Shown: positions 44,624-54,762, numbered from the stretch's first letter. The stretch is 64,000 bases of DNA from Helicobacter canis (GCF_008693005.1 NZ_VXKE01000019.1:100352-164351); one strand, 5' to 3'. The notes: generated by a model from the letters alone, not told the origin. Numbers and translations are program-made.

Positions 44624-45373
44624 ATGTCTGCAATGCTTACAATCTCACATTTGCATAAGTTTTATGGCGATCATCTTGTGCTAGATGATATTAGCCTAGA
44701 GCTGCACAAGGGGTCGGTGCTGACACTTCTAGGACCTAGTGGCTGTGGCAAATCCACTCTTTTGCGCTGCATTAACGGGCTAGAATCTACGCAAAAAGGT
44801 GAGATCTACCTAGAATCTAAGCAGATCAATACCAAGCACACAGATTTTACAAAGGTGCGCCAAGACATTGGTATGGTGTTTCAAAACTACGAGCTATTCC
44901 CGCATTTAAATGTGGAGGAAAACATTATGCTAGGACCGCTAAAAGTCCAAAAACGCGCACGAGATGAAGTGCTAGAGCAAGCTCATAGCCTGCTAAAGCG
45001 TGTAGGGCTAGAATCTAAATCAAAAGCCTACCCCAAAGCCCTAAGTGGAGGGCAGAAGCAGCGCGTGGCAATCGTGCGCGCTCTTTGTATGAATCCAAAG
45101 CTTATGCTCTTTGATGAAGTAACCGCCTCGCTTGATCCAGAAATGGTAAGAGAGGTGCTTGATGTGATTTTAGAGCTTGCAGATTCTGGTATGACGATGA
45201 TGATTGTAACCCACGAAATGGGCTTTGCAAAGGCTGTGAGCGATAGGATTGTGTTTTTGGATTCTGGTAAAATTGTGCAAGAAAGCACGCCGAGCGAGTT
45301 TTTTACCAATCCTGCTACCGAGCGCGCACGCAAGTTTCTCCATACTTTTGACTTTAAGCGCAAGTCGCACTAG
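44624..45373 (+). CDS. glnQ: Polar amino-acid ABC transporter ATP-binding protein
   Basis: 249 residues from ATG 44624 (GGGG 4 nt upstream; ATG 44633 is an alternative). HisP/GlnQ-type ATPase: [75 protein letters not shown] and [21 protein letters not shown]. No permease is beside it. Two matching permease genes lie at 61328-62713, so they may work together. Confidence 0.92.
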   Translation: MSAMLTISHLHKFYGDHLVLDDISLELHKGSVLTLLGPSGCGKSTLLRCINGLESTQKGEIYLESKQINTKHTDFTKVRQDIGMVFQNYELFPHLNVEENIMLGPLKVQKRARDEVLEQAHSLLKRVGLESKSKAYPKALSGGQKQRVAIVRALCMNPKLMLFDEVTASLDPEMVREVLDVILELADSGMTMMIVTHEMGFAKAVSDRIVFLDSGKIVQESTPSEFFTNPATERARKFLHTFDFKRKSH

Positions 45374-45416
45374 TGGCGACACTTACAGGGCTCTAGTAAT
45401 ATTTACCAAATTTCGC

Positions 45417-45422
45417 TAGAAT
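45417..45422 (+). promoter_or_regulatory. Possible -10 of the candidate small RNA
   Basis: TAGAAT after an AT-rich stretch (TATTTACCAAATTT). A start about 7-8 bases downstream would put the RNA's 5' end near 45429. The same GCTAGAATC sequence occurs upstream of the DUF5718 gene. Confidence 0.4.
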
Positions 45423-45428
45423 CCGCTT

Positions 45429-45512
45429 TGCCTTTATGGCAGTAGTGTAGCTTATCCCCTCCAAAGCTACACTACTTAGGCTACTGCACCCCCTCCAGCA
45501 GTAGCCTTTCTA
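45429..45512 (+). ncRNA. Candidate two-hairpin small RNA with C-rich loops
   Basis: Stem 1 pairs 45441-45453 with 45464-45476 (13 bp, perfect) around the loop ATCCCCTCCA. Stem 2 pairs 45478-45487 with 45498-45507 (10 bp, perfect) around ACCCCCTCCA. The stems are unlike but the 10-nt loops differ at one base, so the loop is what is conserved. CCCCUCC could pair with Shine-Dalgarno or G-rich mRNA leaders. Stem 2 is followed by TTTCT, a possible terminator tail. Alternatives: a double terminator of glnQ, or an RNA from the other strand with GGAGGGG loops. It lies between glnQ and the arsR-like gene. Confidence 0.55.
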
Positions 45513-45583
45513 CTCCTTATCCTTTAATCCATTATTTAAACTATTTTTGCTAGGATACCGCAAGAGCTATCCAAAGGAACACT

Positions 45584-46261
45584 ATGCTAGAAATCTTAAT
45601 GATAGAAGATGATGTAGAGCTTGCAGAAATTTTGAGCGAATATCTCTCCAAGCACGATATCAATGTAACAAGCTATGATGAGCCATATACGGGTATGAGT
45701 GCGATCAATGCTAAGCATTTTGACTTGCTTTTGCTTGATTTGACTTTGCCTAATCTTGATGGACTTGAAGTGTGCAAGCGCGTAGCCAAGCAAAAAAATA
45801 TCCCCATAATCATCTCTTCAGCTCGCAGCGATGTCGATGATAAAGTGCGCGCACTTGAGAGTGGTGCTGATGACTATCTGCCAAAGCCCTATGACCCCAA
45901 GGAGCTTCTCGCTAGAATCCAGTCGCTTCTGCGCCGCTACAAAAGCCAAACCCCAAAAGATGATGCAGAAGCAAGCCCGACTTTCCGTATTGATAAAAAT
46001 AGCCGAGAAATCTACTTCCACGATAAAAAGCTTAGCCTTACTCGCGCGGAATACGAGATTTTGACACTACTTATTAGCAAGAAGGGTAATGTTTTCACAC
46101 GAGAAGCAATCGCCATAGAATCTGAATCCATCAACCCAGAGAGCTCTAATAAAAGCATTGATGTGATCATTGGGCGATTGCGCGCGAAAATTGAAGATGA
46201 CCCCAAAAAGCCAAAGCATATCATCTCTGTGCGGGGCGTGGGCTATAAGCTTGAGTTCTAA
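45584..46261 (+). CDS. arsR: Response regulator, OmpR family, ArsR-like (HP0166 type)
   Basis: 225 residues. Receiver domain with the phosphate site Asp52 in [47 protein letters not shown] around the conserved Lys; then a winged-helix DNA-binding domain ending [13 protein letters not shown]. The N-terminal [19 protein letters not shown] closely resembles H. pylori HP0166 (ArsR), which controls acid-response and adhesin genes. Followed after 27 nt by its kinase. Confidence 0.9.
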   Translation: MLEILMIEDDVELAEILSEYLSKHDINVTSYDEPYTGMSAINAKHFDLLLLDLTLPNLDGLEVCKRVAKQKNIPIIISSARSDVDDKVRALESGADDYLPKPYDPKELLARIQSLLRRYKSQTPKDDAEASPTFRIDKNSREIYFHDKKLSLTRAEYEILTLLISKKGNVFTREAIAIESESINPESSNKSIDVIIGRLRAKIEDDPKKPKHIISVRGVGYKLEF

Positions 46262-46288
46262 TCTCCTAAACCACTCTCTCTAACAATA

Positions 46289-47554
46289 ATGAAGCATTCC
46301 ATATTTTTCAAAATTTCTATGTTGTTTTTGTTTGCTATGGGGAGCTTTTTTGCCTTTTCTTTCTACTTCTTAAAATTTCAAGTTGAGCGATATGACAATA
46401 CAAATGAAAAGGAAAAATACGAGAAAATCAGCATTGTATTCAACCGCATAATTTCCCAAGAAAACAACCTTGAGACCATACAAAACTATCTTAAAGAAGT
46501 GGGCTTCATACAAATCAACGATAATCGCTTGCGTCAAGCCATTATCCAGTCAATCCCCATTCCCTACGATACTCCGGGGATATTTTTGCGCTCTGTGGAA
46601 GTGCAAGATGACTTGTTTATCCTTGTGGTAAGCGATGGAGAAGTGTATTTGTATAAGGACTCTATGAGAGGTCTTTATGTCAATTACTACCTTATCCTTT
46701 TAATAGGCTCGGTGATTTTGATCCTACTTTTCGCGCTAGTGATACGCTCGCTCCTGCCGATGATTTATCTACGCAGGCAGATTAGGAAATTTGCCAAGGG
46801 CGATGTGCGGGTAGATTGTAGAATCCCACAAAAAGATGAGATAGGTGAGCTTGCAAGTGAGTTTCATAAGGCGATCAATCGTATCAATGCGCTTAATAAC
46901 TCGCGCACACTCTTTTTGCGCTCTATTATGCACGAGTTAAAAACCCCCATCACCAAGGGCAGAATCACAGCAGAAATGGTTGAGAACCCCACGCATAAGC
47001 AGCGGCTAATCTCGGCATTTGATCGGCTTAATTTCTTAATTGATGAGTTTGCCAAAATCGAGCAGCTCTCCTCACATAACTACAACCTACAAAAAAGTGA
47101 ATTTATCGTGCAAGAGCTTATCGCTCACATAGAGAAAATGCTCCTAATTGATAAGCTAGAATCTAGCCCCATTGCTAACCACTGCCCCAATGATTTGATA
47201 AAGGCAGATTTTGAGCTCTTTGCAATGTCGGTGAAAAACTTAATTGATAATGCCATTAAATACAGCACAGATGGTAGAGTTTCCCTAGAATCTGATGGGC
47301 GCAATCTTATCATTTCTAATTATGGCGCGCCGCTTACAATGCCCTTTGAAGATTATTGCAAACCCTACTTTAAGGACTCTACCAAGCCTAGCTCGCAGGG
47401 CTTTGGACTTGGAATGTATATCATCAAAAACACCCTTGATGCGCAAAATTTCAATATCACTTACACACATAGCGATGGGGTCAATAGCTTTACTATTGAA
47501 GGCTGCATTATTGAGAGCTCCTGCCCACTGCCTATCCCAGATATAACAGCCTAG
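46289..47554 (+). CDS. arsS: Sensor histidine kinase, ArsS-like (HP0165 type)
   Basis: 421 residues. Two membrane helices (about 8-28 and 132-153) enclose a periplasmic sensor of about 100 residues; then HAMP-like PQKDEIGELASEFHKAINRI, the phospho-accepting His215 in RSIMHELKTPITKG, the N box VKNLIDNAIKYS, and the G box GFGLGMYIIKNTL. In H. pylori ArsS senses low pH through periplasmic His and acidic residues. Its C-terminal end here has no homopolymer tract. Confidence 0.9.
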   Translation: MKHSIFFKISMLFLFAMGSFFAFSFYFLKFQVERYDNTNEKEKYEKISIVFNRIISQENNLETIQNYLKEVGFIQINDNRLRQAIIQSIPIPYDTPGIFLRSVEVQDDLFILVVSDGEVYLYKDSMRGLYVNYYLILLIGSVILILLFALVIRSLLPMIYLRRQIRKFAKGDVRVDCRIPQKDEIGELASEFHKAINRINALNNSRTLFLRSIMHELKTPITKGRITAEMVENPTHKQRLISAFDRLNFLIDEFAKIEQLSSHNYNLQKSEFIVQELIAHIEKMLLIDKLESSPIANHCPNDLIKADFELFAMSVKNLIDNAIKYSTDGRVSLESDGRNLIISNYGAPLTMPFEDYCKPYFKDSTKPSSQGFGLGMYIIKNTLDAQNFNITYTHSDGVNSFTIEGCIIESSCPLPIPDITA

Positions 47555-47637
47555 CCACATAAGCCACTTTAAAGCTAGAATCTAGCTAGCAGATTCCTAG
47601 AGTCCCATACTTTAAGCCACACTTGGATAATTTCCCT

Positions 47638-47643
47638 TATAAT
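47638..47643 (+). promoter_or_regulatory. Probable promoter -10 of purF
   Basis: TATAAT, 47 bases before the purF ATG, after T-rich sequence and without a clear -35. Confidence 0.55.
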
Positions 47644-47690
47644 TCCGCAAGCAAATCATTGCCATATTATAGAATCTAAGGATACATACT

Positions 47691-49178
47691 ATGCCTAGCT
47701 CCACATATACCCCCATAGAATCCTCCACTTGCAGCACCAAGCCAAAAGCCCTAGAATCCAGCCAAGCGCAGTCTCTTTGGCGTGAGAAATGCGCGGTCGT
47801 GGGCGTGTATAACGCGCCAAATGCCAATGTCCTAGCCTACTATGGACTCTTTGCTATGCAGCACAGAGGGCAAGAAGCCAGTGGCATCGCCACTAGCAAC
47901 ACCCAAAAAATCGCAATCTATAAGAAAAATGGGCTTGTAACCCAAGTCTTTGAGCCAGAGATTTTGGCAAATCTCGTGGGATTCTCCGCTATCGGGCATA
48001 ATCGCTACTCCACCGCAGGCGAAGAGAGTATCAATGAGTGTCAGCCTATTTTTGCGCGCTATTCCCTTGGCGAAATCGCTATCGCCCACAATGGCAATCT
48101 CACCAACGCCAACACCATACGAGAATCACTCACCAAAGAAGGCTCAATCTTCCAAAGCTACCTTGATACAGAAGTGCTAATCCACCTAATCGCCAAATCC
48201 CAAAAATCCACGCTAAGTGAGCGCATTATAGAATCCATCTGTCAAATCGATGGCGCATTTGCCCTAGTGATTCTCTCTCGCACCAAGATGTTTGCCATAC
48301 GCGATCCTTATGGCTTGCGCCCTTTAAGCCTAGGCATAATCGAAAATGACGATGGCACGCAGGGCTACATTGTGGCAAGCGAGACAAGTGCTTTTGATCT
48401 AGTGGGGGCGCGGTTTGTGCGCGATGTGGAGCCCGGAGAAATGCTAGTCTTTGACAAGCAAGCCACAAATCCCACCTACAAATCCTACCGCTACAAAGCT
48501 CCCACGCCCTTTCCTTGCGTGTTTGAGTATGTGTATTTCTCGCGCCCTGATAGCGTGGTATTCTCGCGCAATGTCTATGAAGTGCGTAAAAATCTAGGCA
48601 AGCAGCTAGCAAGAGAGCATACACTAAAGGCTGATATGGTGATCCCTGTGCCAGACTCTGGTGTGGCGGCAGCTCTAGGCTATGCGAAAGAGAGTGGCAT
48701 AGACTTTGAGCTAGGCATTATCCGCAATCACTATGTCGGGCGGACATTTATCGAGCCAACGCAGCAAGCAAGAGAGCTAAAAGTCAAGCTTAAGCTTAAT
48801 CCCATAGCAGGGCTTATTAAAGACAAAGATATTATTGTCATCGATGACTCTGTGGTGAGAGGGACTACAAGTAAGCAGATTATTAAAATCCTGCGCCAAG
48901 CAGGTGCTCGTAAAATCTACTTGCTAGTCTCTGCTCCGCCTACGATCGCTCCTTGCTACTATGGTGTGGATACGCCAGAGAAGGAGCAGCTAATTTGCGC
49001 AAGCCATAGTTTAAAAGAAGTGCAGAGCTTCATAGGCGCGGATTATCTAGGGTTTTTATCACTAGAGGGCTTAAGAAAGAGCATAGAATCTAGCGCGCCA
49101 ATCACCCAAGCGCAAGAGAAGCTCTCCTACTGCCAAGCGTGCTTTGATGGCTGTTATGTGGATTCTATCCATAAGTGA
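47691..49178 (+). CDS. purF: Amidophosphoribosyltransferase with long N-terminal propeptide
   Basis: First committed step of purine synthesis. The glutaminase domain begins at KCAVVGVYNAPNANVLAYYGLFAMQHRGQEASG; the catalytic Cys is residue 34, so a 33-residue propeptide must be removed to expose it. AAGGA before ATG 47691 supports this start. The PRPP motif is DIIVIDDSVVRGTTS. Cys residues in APCYYG and the C-terminal YCQACFDGC fit the iron-sulfur, B. subtilis-like form. The propeptide (usually about ten residues) is low-complexity with two AGAATCC-type motifs. Confidence 0.95.
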   Translation: MPSSTYTPIESSTCSTKPKALESSQAQSLWREKCAVVGVYNAPNANVLAYYGLFAMQHRGQEASGIATSNTQKIAIYKKNGLVTQVFEPEILANLVGFSAIGHNRYSTAGEESINECQPIFARYSLGEIAIAHNGNLTNANTIRESLTKEGSIFQSYLDTEVLIHLIAKSQKSTLSERIIESICQIDGAFALVILSRTKMFAIRDPYGLRPLSLGIIENDDGTQGYIVASETSAFDLVGARFVRDVEPGEMLVFDKQATNPTYKSYRYKAPTPFPCVFEYVYFSRPDSVVFSRNVYEVRKNLGKQLAREHTLKADMVIPVPDSGVAAALGYAKESGIDFELGIIRNHYVGRTFIEPTQQARELKVKLKLNPIAGLIKDKDIIVIDDSVVRGTTSKQIIKILRQAGARKIYLLVSAPPTIAPCYYGVDTPEKEQLICASHSLKEVQSFIGADYLGFLSLEGLRKSIESSAPITQAQEKLSYCQACFDGCYVDSIHK

Positions 49179-50143
49179 TGAGAGAGCTGCTAACACTTGG
49201 GCGATACTTCCAAGCGCGCTTTGGGCAGCGCGTGCGTAAAATCCCCATAACCTTACAAGGCTTCACCTGCCCTAATATCGATGGCACGCTGGCTAAAGGT
49301 GGCTGCATTTACTGCTGCAATGAGAGCTTCTCGCCAAGTGCCATAAAGGTGCCAAAAGTGGATTCTAGCCCCACTATGCGCCCAAATCTCTCTACAAACC
49401 CCTTGCTTCCTAAGCAGCTAAGCCAGCTAGAAGAGCAGTTTCTCTGGCATACAGAATTCCACAAGCGCAAATTTGGTGTGCAAAAATATATGGTGTATTT
49501 CCAGTCCTACACCAACACTTACGCGCCTTTAGAGACACTGCGCACGCTTTTTAGCAAGGCTTTGAGCTTTGCTAATGTCGTGGGGCTAAGTATCGGCACG
49601 CGTGTGGATTGTGTGGATTCTAGGGTGCTTGCAATGCTAGGGGAGTTTGTCAAAAGTGGCGCGGAGATCTGGCTGGAGTATGGGGTGCAATCAGTCTTTG
49701 ATGAGACGCTAAAAAGAATCAACCGCGCCCACACAACTCAAGGGATTAAAGAGCTTTTTGCTGCAACAAGAGCAAGTGGGGTTAAGGTGTGTGCGCATCT
49801 CATCTATGGGCTACCGGGCGAAGATAGCGAGATGATGCTGCACTCTTTGCAAAAGGTGCTTGAGTGGGGGATTGATGGCATTAAAATCCACCCGCTCTAT
49901 GTCATCGCAGGCACACCGCTAGCGCGTATGTATCACGCGCGCACCTATGTTCCAATCGACTTAGAATCTTATGCTGATTTAATCATCAAATCTATCCAAA
50001 TGCTCCCGCCTGAAGTGGTGATCCACCGCATTAGTGCTAGTGCGCACGAGGAGAGCTTGCTAGCACCCAAATGGTGCTTTGACAAAAATATCCAAATGCG
50101 ACTTTTGCGCGAGAGATTGCTAGAAATTGGGGTGGTGTATTGA
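49178..50143 (+). CDS. Radical SAM protein, TIGR01212/YhcC family
   Basis: 321 residues. The SAM-cluster cysteines lie in GFTCPNIDGTLAKGGCIYCC, spaced as in the YhcC family. QSYTNTYAPLETLRTLF, SIGTRVDCVD, GVQSVFDETLKRINRAHT and HLIYGLPGEDSEMML follow. The biochemical role of the family is not settled. Start and stop overlap the neighbours by one base each, so purF, this gene and the asparaginase gene are translationally linked. Confidence 0.92.
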   Translation: MRELLTLGRYFQARFGQRVRKIPITLQGFTCPNIDGTLAKGGCIYCCNESFSPSAIKVPKVDSSPTMRPNLSTNPLLPKQLSQLEEQFLWHTEFHKRKFGVQKYMVYFQSYTNTYAPLETLRTLFSKALSFANVVGLSIGTRVDCVDSRVLAMLGEFVKSGAEIWLEYGVQSVFDETLKRINRAHTTQGIKELFAATRASGVKVCAHLIYGLPGEDSEMMLHSLQKVLEWGIDGIKIHPLYVIAGTPLARMYHARTYVPIDLESYADLIIKSIQMLPPEVVIHRISASAHEESLLAPKWCFDKNIQMRLLRERLLEIGVVY

Positions 50144-51141
50144 TGCGTGCTGGGCAGGAGATAGTGGTTATCGCACTTGGTGGGACGATTTTGGGCAGGG
50201 GCAAAAGGGGTTGTGAAGGCTATGTGAGTGGGGCAATGGGCGTGGAGAGCTTGACTAAGGAGCTGTGTGTAACGCTAGGGCTCAAGCGTGCCGAGCTAGA
50301 GCAAAGGCTTGGCGCGAAAATCACGCTATTAAGCCTAGCGAGCATTGATAGCGCGGAGATAGATTCTAGGATTTTACTAGAGCTTGCAAGAGCAGTGCAA
50401 AAGGCTCTGCAAAACAAGCGTGTATGTGGGGTAGTCGTGCTACAAGGCACAGATACTTTAGAAGAAAGCAGCTTTTTTCTCCACCTGCTAAGCACTAGCA
50501 AAAAGCCCATTATTTTTAGCGCGGCTATGCGCCCAAATAGCGCGCTAGGCAGTGATGGAGTGCGCAATTTCTACCACGCACTCATACTTGCCGCTTGCCC
50601 AAAATCAGCGAAAAATGGCGTGCTTATTGCGCTAAATGACCTAATCTTAAGCGCGCGCGATGTGATAAAGTCCCACACTCTAGCAGTCAATGCCTTTGAA
50701 TGCGGCTACATAGGCTATATGCTAGAGCATACGCCGCAGTTTCTCTATAAGCTTAGGCAAATCCACACTTATAAGACACCATTTTCTTTAGAGCAGCTTT
50801 GTGCTCCACTGCCTAAAGTCGCCATACTTTATGGGTATCAGGGCGATTGCGTGGGCGATTTTGCTCAAGTGCTTAAGGGAGAGTATAAAGGCGTGGTGTA
50901 TGCGGGGCTTGGAGCTGGGAATTGCAGTGCTAGAGCTTTGCAGGCTTTAAGCGATCTTAGCGAAAAAATCCCTGTTGTCATAAGTAGTAGAATCCAGCAA
51001 GGCGCAGTATCTGGGGCTGTGGCTAGGAGGTTTATCACTGCTGGTAATATAAGTGCGCCAAAGGCTAGAATCTTACTTCAGCTAGCCCTAGCACATAGCT
51101 TTACTCACAAAGAAATTGCGCAAATCTTTAGGCAAATATAA
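50143..51141 (+). CDS. L-asparaginase
   Basis: 332 residues. Nucleophile Thr15 in IALGGTILG, the second active-site block VVLQGTDTLEESSFFL, and SAMRPNSALGSDGVRN. No signal peptide is visible, so it is likely cytoplasmic, although the sequence is of the bacterial asparaginase II/AnsA superfamily. The last 100 residues include VISSRIQQGAVSG. The start overlaps the previous stop. Confidence 0.93.
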   Translation: MRAGQEIVVIALGGTILGRGKRGCEGYVSGAMGVESLTKELCVTLGLKRAELEQRLGAKITLLSLASIDSAEIDSRILLELARAVQKALQNKRVCGVVVLQGTDTLEESSFFLHLLSTSKKPIIFSAAMRPNSALGSDGVRNFYHALILAACPKSAKNGVLIALNDLILSARDVIKSHTLAVNAFECGYIGYMLEHTPQFLYKLRQIHTYKTPFSLEQLCAPLPKVAILYGYQGDCVGDFAQVLKGEYKGVVYAGLGAGNCSARALQALSDLSEKIPVVISSRIQQGAVSGAVARRFITAGNISAPKARILLQLALAHSFTHKEIAQIFRQI

Positions 51142-51158
51142 GTGCGCTTAAGGCAGGT

Positions 51159-51716
51159 TTAATACTCTGCTTCAAGCAGCCCGCAAATAATGTGGATCAC
51201 AAGAATATGCGCTTCTTGGATTCTAGGTGTGTTATCACTTGGGATTACTAGATTCTGGCTTAGCTCATTCATCTTGCCCCCACCTTTGCCACTTAGCCCC
51301 ACGCAGTAGCAGCCAAGCTTTTGCCCTACTTCAAAGGCTCTAAGCACATTAGCAGAATTCCCACTTGTGCTAATGCCAAAGAGCGCATCCCCTTTGTGCG
51401 CAAGTGCTTCTACTTGGCGAGAAAACACAAACTCAAACCCATAGTCATTGCCAATGGCAGTGAGTGCGGAAGTATCTGTGGTGATAGAAATCCCTGCTAG
51501 GGCTTTGCGCTCCTTTTTATATCGCCCACTAAGCTCCGCGGCAAAATGCTGGGCATCTGCTGCGCTGCCACCATTGCCAAAGGCGATGATCTTCCCGCCA
51601 GAATCTAGCACAGCCTTAAGCTTTTTGGCGACTTGCTCAATGTGGGCTTTGAGCGTTAGCGTGGCTTGTAGTGTAGCGATACTCTCACTTATTTCGTTAT
51701 GGATAAAGCTTTGCAT
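51159..51716 (-). CDS. gmhA: Phosphoheptose isomerase
   Basis: Converts sedoheptulose 7-phosphate to D-glycero-D-manno-heptose 7-phosphate, the first step to LPS inner-core heptose. 185 residues; SIS domain with [51 protein letters not shown] and the C-terminal [15 protein letters not shown]. Last gene of the heptose operon; 2 nt after hldE. Confidence 0.97.
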   Translation of the reverse strand: MQSFIHNEISESIATLQATLTLKAHIEQVAKKLKAVLDSGGKIIAFGNGGSAADAQHFAAELSGRYKKERKALAGISITTDTSALTAIGNDYGFEFVFSRQVEALAHKGDALFGISTSGNSANVLRAFEVGQKLGCYCVGLSGKGGGKMNELSQNLVIPSDNTPRIQEAHILVIHIICGLLEAEY

Positions 51717-51718
51717 TG

Positions 51719-53149
51719 TTACTCCTTGTGTGATGGTGTGTGTGAGCGGATTTTGTCAATAATGCTTGTGCTAGATCTGCCCTGCACAAATTCTATGAGC
51801 TTGACTTCTTTAGCAAACGCACTGCCTACTACTTCCTTGCCTGCATAATCCGCGCCCTTTACAAGCACAGCAGGCTTAATGAGCTTAATAAGCTCTAAAG
51901 GCGTGTCTTCTTCAAAGATTATGACAAAATCCACGCACTCTAGCGCAGCTAGCACGGCAGCGCGATCTTCTTGGGGGATTATGGGGCGGCTCTCGCCTTT
52001 TAGCCTTTTTACCGAGCTATCGCTGTTAAGCCCTACAATGAGCAAATCCCCAAGCTCTCTTGCCTTTTGCAAGTAGGAGATATGCCCTGCGTGCAGAATA
52101 TCAAAGCAGCCATTGGTGAAAATGATTTTTTTCTCTCGTAGGCTTTGTAGCAAGGCTTGCACATCACTTTGTGTGATGATCTTAGAGTCTGTATATGCAC
52201 CATTATGCAAGAAGCTAATAATCTCACTTAGGCTTGCAGTAGCACTGCCGATTTTGCCTATCACCACCGCCGCAGCGGCATTAGCAAAATCACTTGCTTG
52301 ATAAATATCAAGCCCACTGCTAAGCCCAAAGGCTAGGGCTGCTATGACTGTGTCTCCTGCGCCTGTTACATCATAGACTTCTTTGGCAATGGTGGGGGAC
52401 TTCACTAAGCTATCATCGCATAAAATCGCAATCCCATCTTCACTTAGTGTAACAAGACAGATTTTGAGATTACACATAGCTTGGAGCTTCTTCATCGCTA
52501 CTTTTAAGCTCTCATCATCTTGTATCTGCGTCTGCGTGGCAATGCTTGCTTCAAGCTTATTGGGCGTTAGCAGGGTGGCGTTTTTGTATTTTGTATAATC
52601 GCTTCCCTTTGGATCAACAAGCACAGGCTTATGTAAGCTTCTAGCAAGAGTGATGATGCGTTGGGTGAGATTTGTGGTTAGCAAGCCCTTAGCATAATCG
52701 CTCAAAATAATTGCATCAAAATTATGCAGTTTGTGGCAAAACAGCTCAAAGAGCTCATCTTCTAGCTGCGTTGTGATAGGGGCAGAGTCTTCTCTATCTA
52801 CGCGCAAAACTTGCTGGTGGGAGATTAGGATTCTGCTTTTTTGCGTGGTGGGGCGAGGGGTGGGGATAATATAGGAGACATCAATATCTAGTCGATCTAG
52901 CTCGCCAATAAGCCACTTGCCTAAATTATCTTCGCCGACAATCCCGCACAAGCTTACTTTCGCTCCAAGCGCGCTAAGATTCGCGCCTACATTGCACGCG
53001 CCGCCTAGGCGATTGTTTTCACTTTTGACATTGACCACTTGCACAGGGGCTTCTGGGGAGATTCTATTGCACGATCCCCAGATATAGTGATCTACCATTA
53101 TGTCCCCTACGACAAGGATTCTAGGTGTTTTGTTGTGCAGTCGTATCAT
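51719..53149 (-). CDS. hldE: Bifunctional heptose 7-phosphate kinase / heptose 1-phosphate adenylyltransferase
   Basis: 476 residues. N-terminal PfkB-type kinase (1 to about 315): [41 protein letters not shown], and the catalytic block [16 protein letters not shown]-terminal nucleotidyltransferase (about 340-476): [39 protein letters not shown]. It produces ADP-D-glycero-D-manno-heptose. The start overlaps the hldD stop by 4 nt. Confidence 0.97.
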   Translation of the reverse strand: MIRLHNKTPRILVVGDIMVDHYIWGSCNRISPEAPVQVVNVKSENNRLGGACNVGANLSALGAKVSLCGIVGEDNLGKWLIGELDRLDIDVSYIIPTPRPTTQKSRILISHQQVLRVDREDSAPITTQLEDELFELFCHKLHNFDAIILSDYAKGLLTTNLTQRIITLARSLHKPVLVDPKGSDYTKYKNATLLTPNKLEASIATQTQIQDDESLKVAMKKLQAMCNLKICLVTLSEDGIAILCDDSLVKSPTIAKEVYDVTGAGDTVIAALAFGLSSGLDIYQASDFANAAAAVVIGKIGSATASLSEIISFLHNGAYTDSKIITQSDVQALLQSLREKKIIFTNGCFDILHAGHISYLQKARELGDLLIVGLNSDSSVKRLKGESRPIIPQEDRAAVLAALECVDFVIIFEEDTPLELIKLIKPAVLVKGADYAGKEVVGSAFAKEVKLIEFVQGRSSTSIIDKIRSHTPSHKE

Positions 53150-54204
53150 TGCTTATCCTTATGTAGCTTGTAAATGCCTTCAATATAGTCAGCTATGCCA
53201 TCTTCTAAGCTATAAGCTGGGATATAGCCTAGATCTTGCGTGCTTAGAGTAATGTCTGCTTGGGTGTGTGTTTGGAAAAATGTGTAAGGGTTTTTGATAT
53301 ATTCTAGCGTGAAATCTCCTAAGGGTGCTAGATTCTCGCGCGCACTTAAAGCATTTAGCTCCTTGCGCAAAATGGCAATAATGTCATTAAAGCTGCGGCT
53401 AACTCCAAAGCCCACATTATAGACCCCGCCTTTTTGCGCACTCATCGCTAGCACATTTGCCGCTACCACATCATCGATATAGACAAAATCTCTCATTTGC
53501 TCGCCAAACTCAAAGAGCTTCACACACTTAGATTCTAGTGCTTGCAAGCCAAGCTGCAAAATCATCGAAGCAGTCTTGCCTTTGTAAAATTCTCTCCTGC
53601 CATAGACATTAAAGTAGCGTAGTCCTATGATTGGCGCATTGGGCGAGTCTGCTAGAATCTTGCGCACACTATGATCCATAAGCAGCTTTGAGTAGCCATA
53701 GATATTTTCTGGGATCTCGCCAGAGCCTATGGTGTTTGGAGCAGGGGTGTTGCCATAAGTGCCTGCCGAGCTTGCATAAATCATCTTCGCACCCTTTTGC
53801 AGCGCGATATGCAAAAGCTCTAAAAATGCGTGGTGATTGGTCTCGATCATTAGCTTTTGATTGCTCGCGGTGGTATCGCTTATGGCAGCTTGGTGGAATA
53901 CATAGTCAAAATGCAGCTCACGCAAAATCTCTAAGCTTTTGGTAATATCAAGGGCTAGCACATCGCCTTGAAAGCCTAAGAGATTTTTAAAATGTCCTAG
54001 TGAAGTGGGATTCCCACTTGGGAAGCACTCTCCATCGCGGAATTTATCTAGCACAATGACGTGCGTATCTTTATGGTGGGCTTGGAAGTAGGCGGCAAGC
54101 GCACTGCCGATAAATCCTGCCCCACCGGTGATTAGAATACTCTTGCCAGAGAGATTTGGGAGCAGGTGCTCTGGGATTTTTGGATTAGGGATAGAATCTA
54201 GCAT
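53146..54204 (-). CDS. hldD: ADP-L-glycero-D-manno-heptose 6-epimerase
   Basis: Extended SDR enzyme, 352 residues, last step of ADP-heptose synthesis. NADP site LITGGAGFIGSALA, FHQAAISDTTASNQ, MIYASSAGTYG, and catalytic YGYSKLLMD with Tyr and Lys. RYFNVYGRREFYKGKTASM and EFGEQMRDFVYIDDVV follow. The N-terminus has about 18 extra residues before the fold. Confidence 0.97.
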   Translation of the reverse strand: MLDSIPNPKIPEHLLPNLSGKSILITGGAGFIGSALAAYFQAHHKDTHVIVLDKFRDGECFPSGNPTSLGHFKNLLGFQGDVLALDITKSLEILRELHFDYVFHQAAISDTTASNQKLMIETNHHAFLELLHIALQKGAKMIYASSAGTYGNTPAPNTIGSGEIPENIYGYSKLLMDHSVRKILADSPNAPIIGLRYFNVYGRREFYKGKTASMILQLGLQALESKCVKLFEFGEQMRDFVYIDDVVAANVLAMSAQKGGVYNVGFGVSRSFNDIIAILRKELNALSARENLAPLGDFTLEYIKNPYTFFQTHTQADITLSTQDLGYIPAYSLEDGIADYIEGIYKLHKDKQ

Positions 54205-54213
54205 TTTACACTC

Positions 54214-54756
54214 CTATACAGAAAGGATAGTTTGCATACTCTCACAAATCGCCTTGGTGTTTGGGAGTATGTGGAGATTGTCAATGGGGGCGAAGCGTTC
54301 TTTGGGGAGTTTGCCTACAAGGAGTTTATGGCGGATCCCGCCTGCTTGCCCTGCTTGCATATCAGTAATTTTATCACCGATAATAAAGCAGTCAGTAAGC
54401 TTTATATCATAATCCTTTTTCGCCTGCTCAATCATACCAGCCTTTGGCTTGCGGCACACGCAATCCTCCCCTTCTGTATGCGGACAGAAATAAATACTAT
54501 CAAAGCCAAAGCCTAGCCTAGTTTTTAGCTCTTTTTGCATATAGGCAGTGATAGTGCGGAAGTCTTCTAGTGTGTAATACCCCCTGCCTATGCCACTTTG
54601 ATTAGTAACGACAAAGAGCAAGAATCCCTGCTCCTTGCAAAAGCGCAGCGCATCAAAAATCCCCTCGCTAAAGATAAAGTCCTCTTGCTTATATACATAG
54701 CCTAAGTCTTTATTGATCACGCCATCTCTATCAAAAAACACCGCCTTTTTCATCAC
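54214..54756 (-). CDS. gmhB: D-glycero-D-manno-heptose 1,7-bisphosphate phosphatase
   Basis: HAD phosphatase, 180 residues. Nucleophile motif FFDRDGVINKD, VVTNQSGIGRGYY, zinc-binding Cys/His block FCPHTEGEDCVCRKPKAGM, and FIIGDKITDMQAGQAGG. First gene of the heptose operon gmhB-hldD-hldE-gmhA, the same order as H. pylori. Confidence 0.97.
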   Translation of the reverse strand: MMKKAVFFDRDGVINKDLGYVYKQEDFIFSEGIFDALRFCKEQGFLLFVVTNQSGIGRGYYTLEDFRTITAYMQKELKTRLGFGFDSIYFCPHTEGEDCVCRKPKAGMIEQAKKDYDIKLTDCFIIGDKITDMQAGQAGGIRHKLLVGKLPKERFAPIDNLHILPNTKAICESMQTILSV

Positions 54757-54762
54757 ACTCCT

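Noticed and set aside
45441..45507. Reading the two hairpins as a simple terminator pair only
   Set aside because: Terminator loops are usually not conserved; here the loops match while the stems differ, so an RNA function seems more likely, though not proven.
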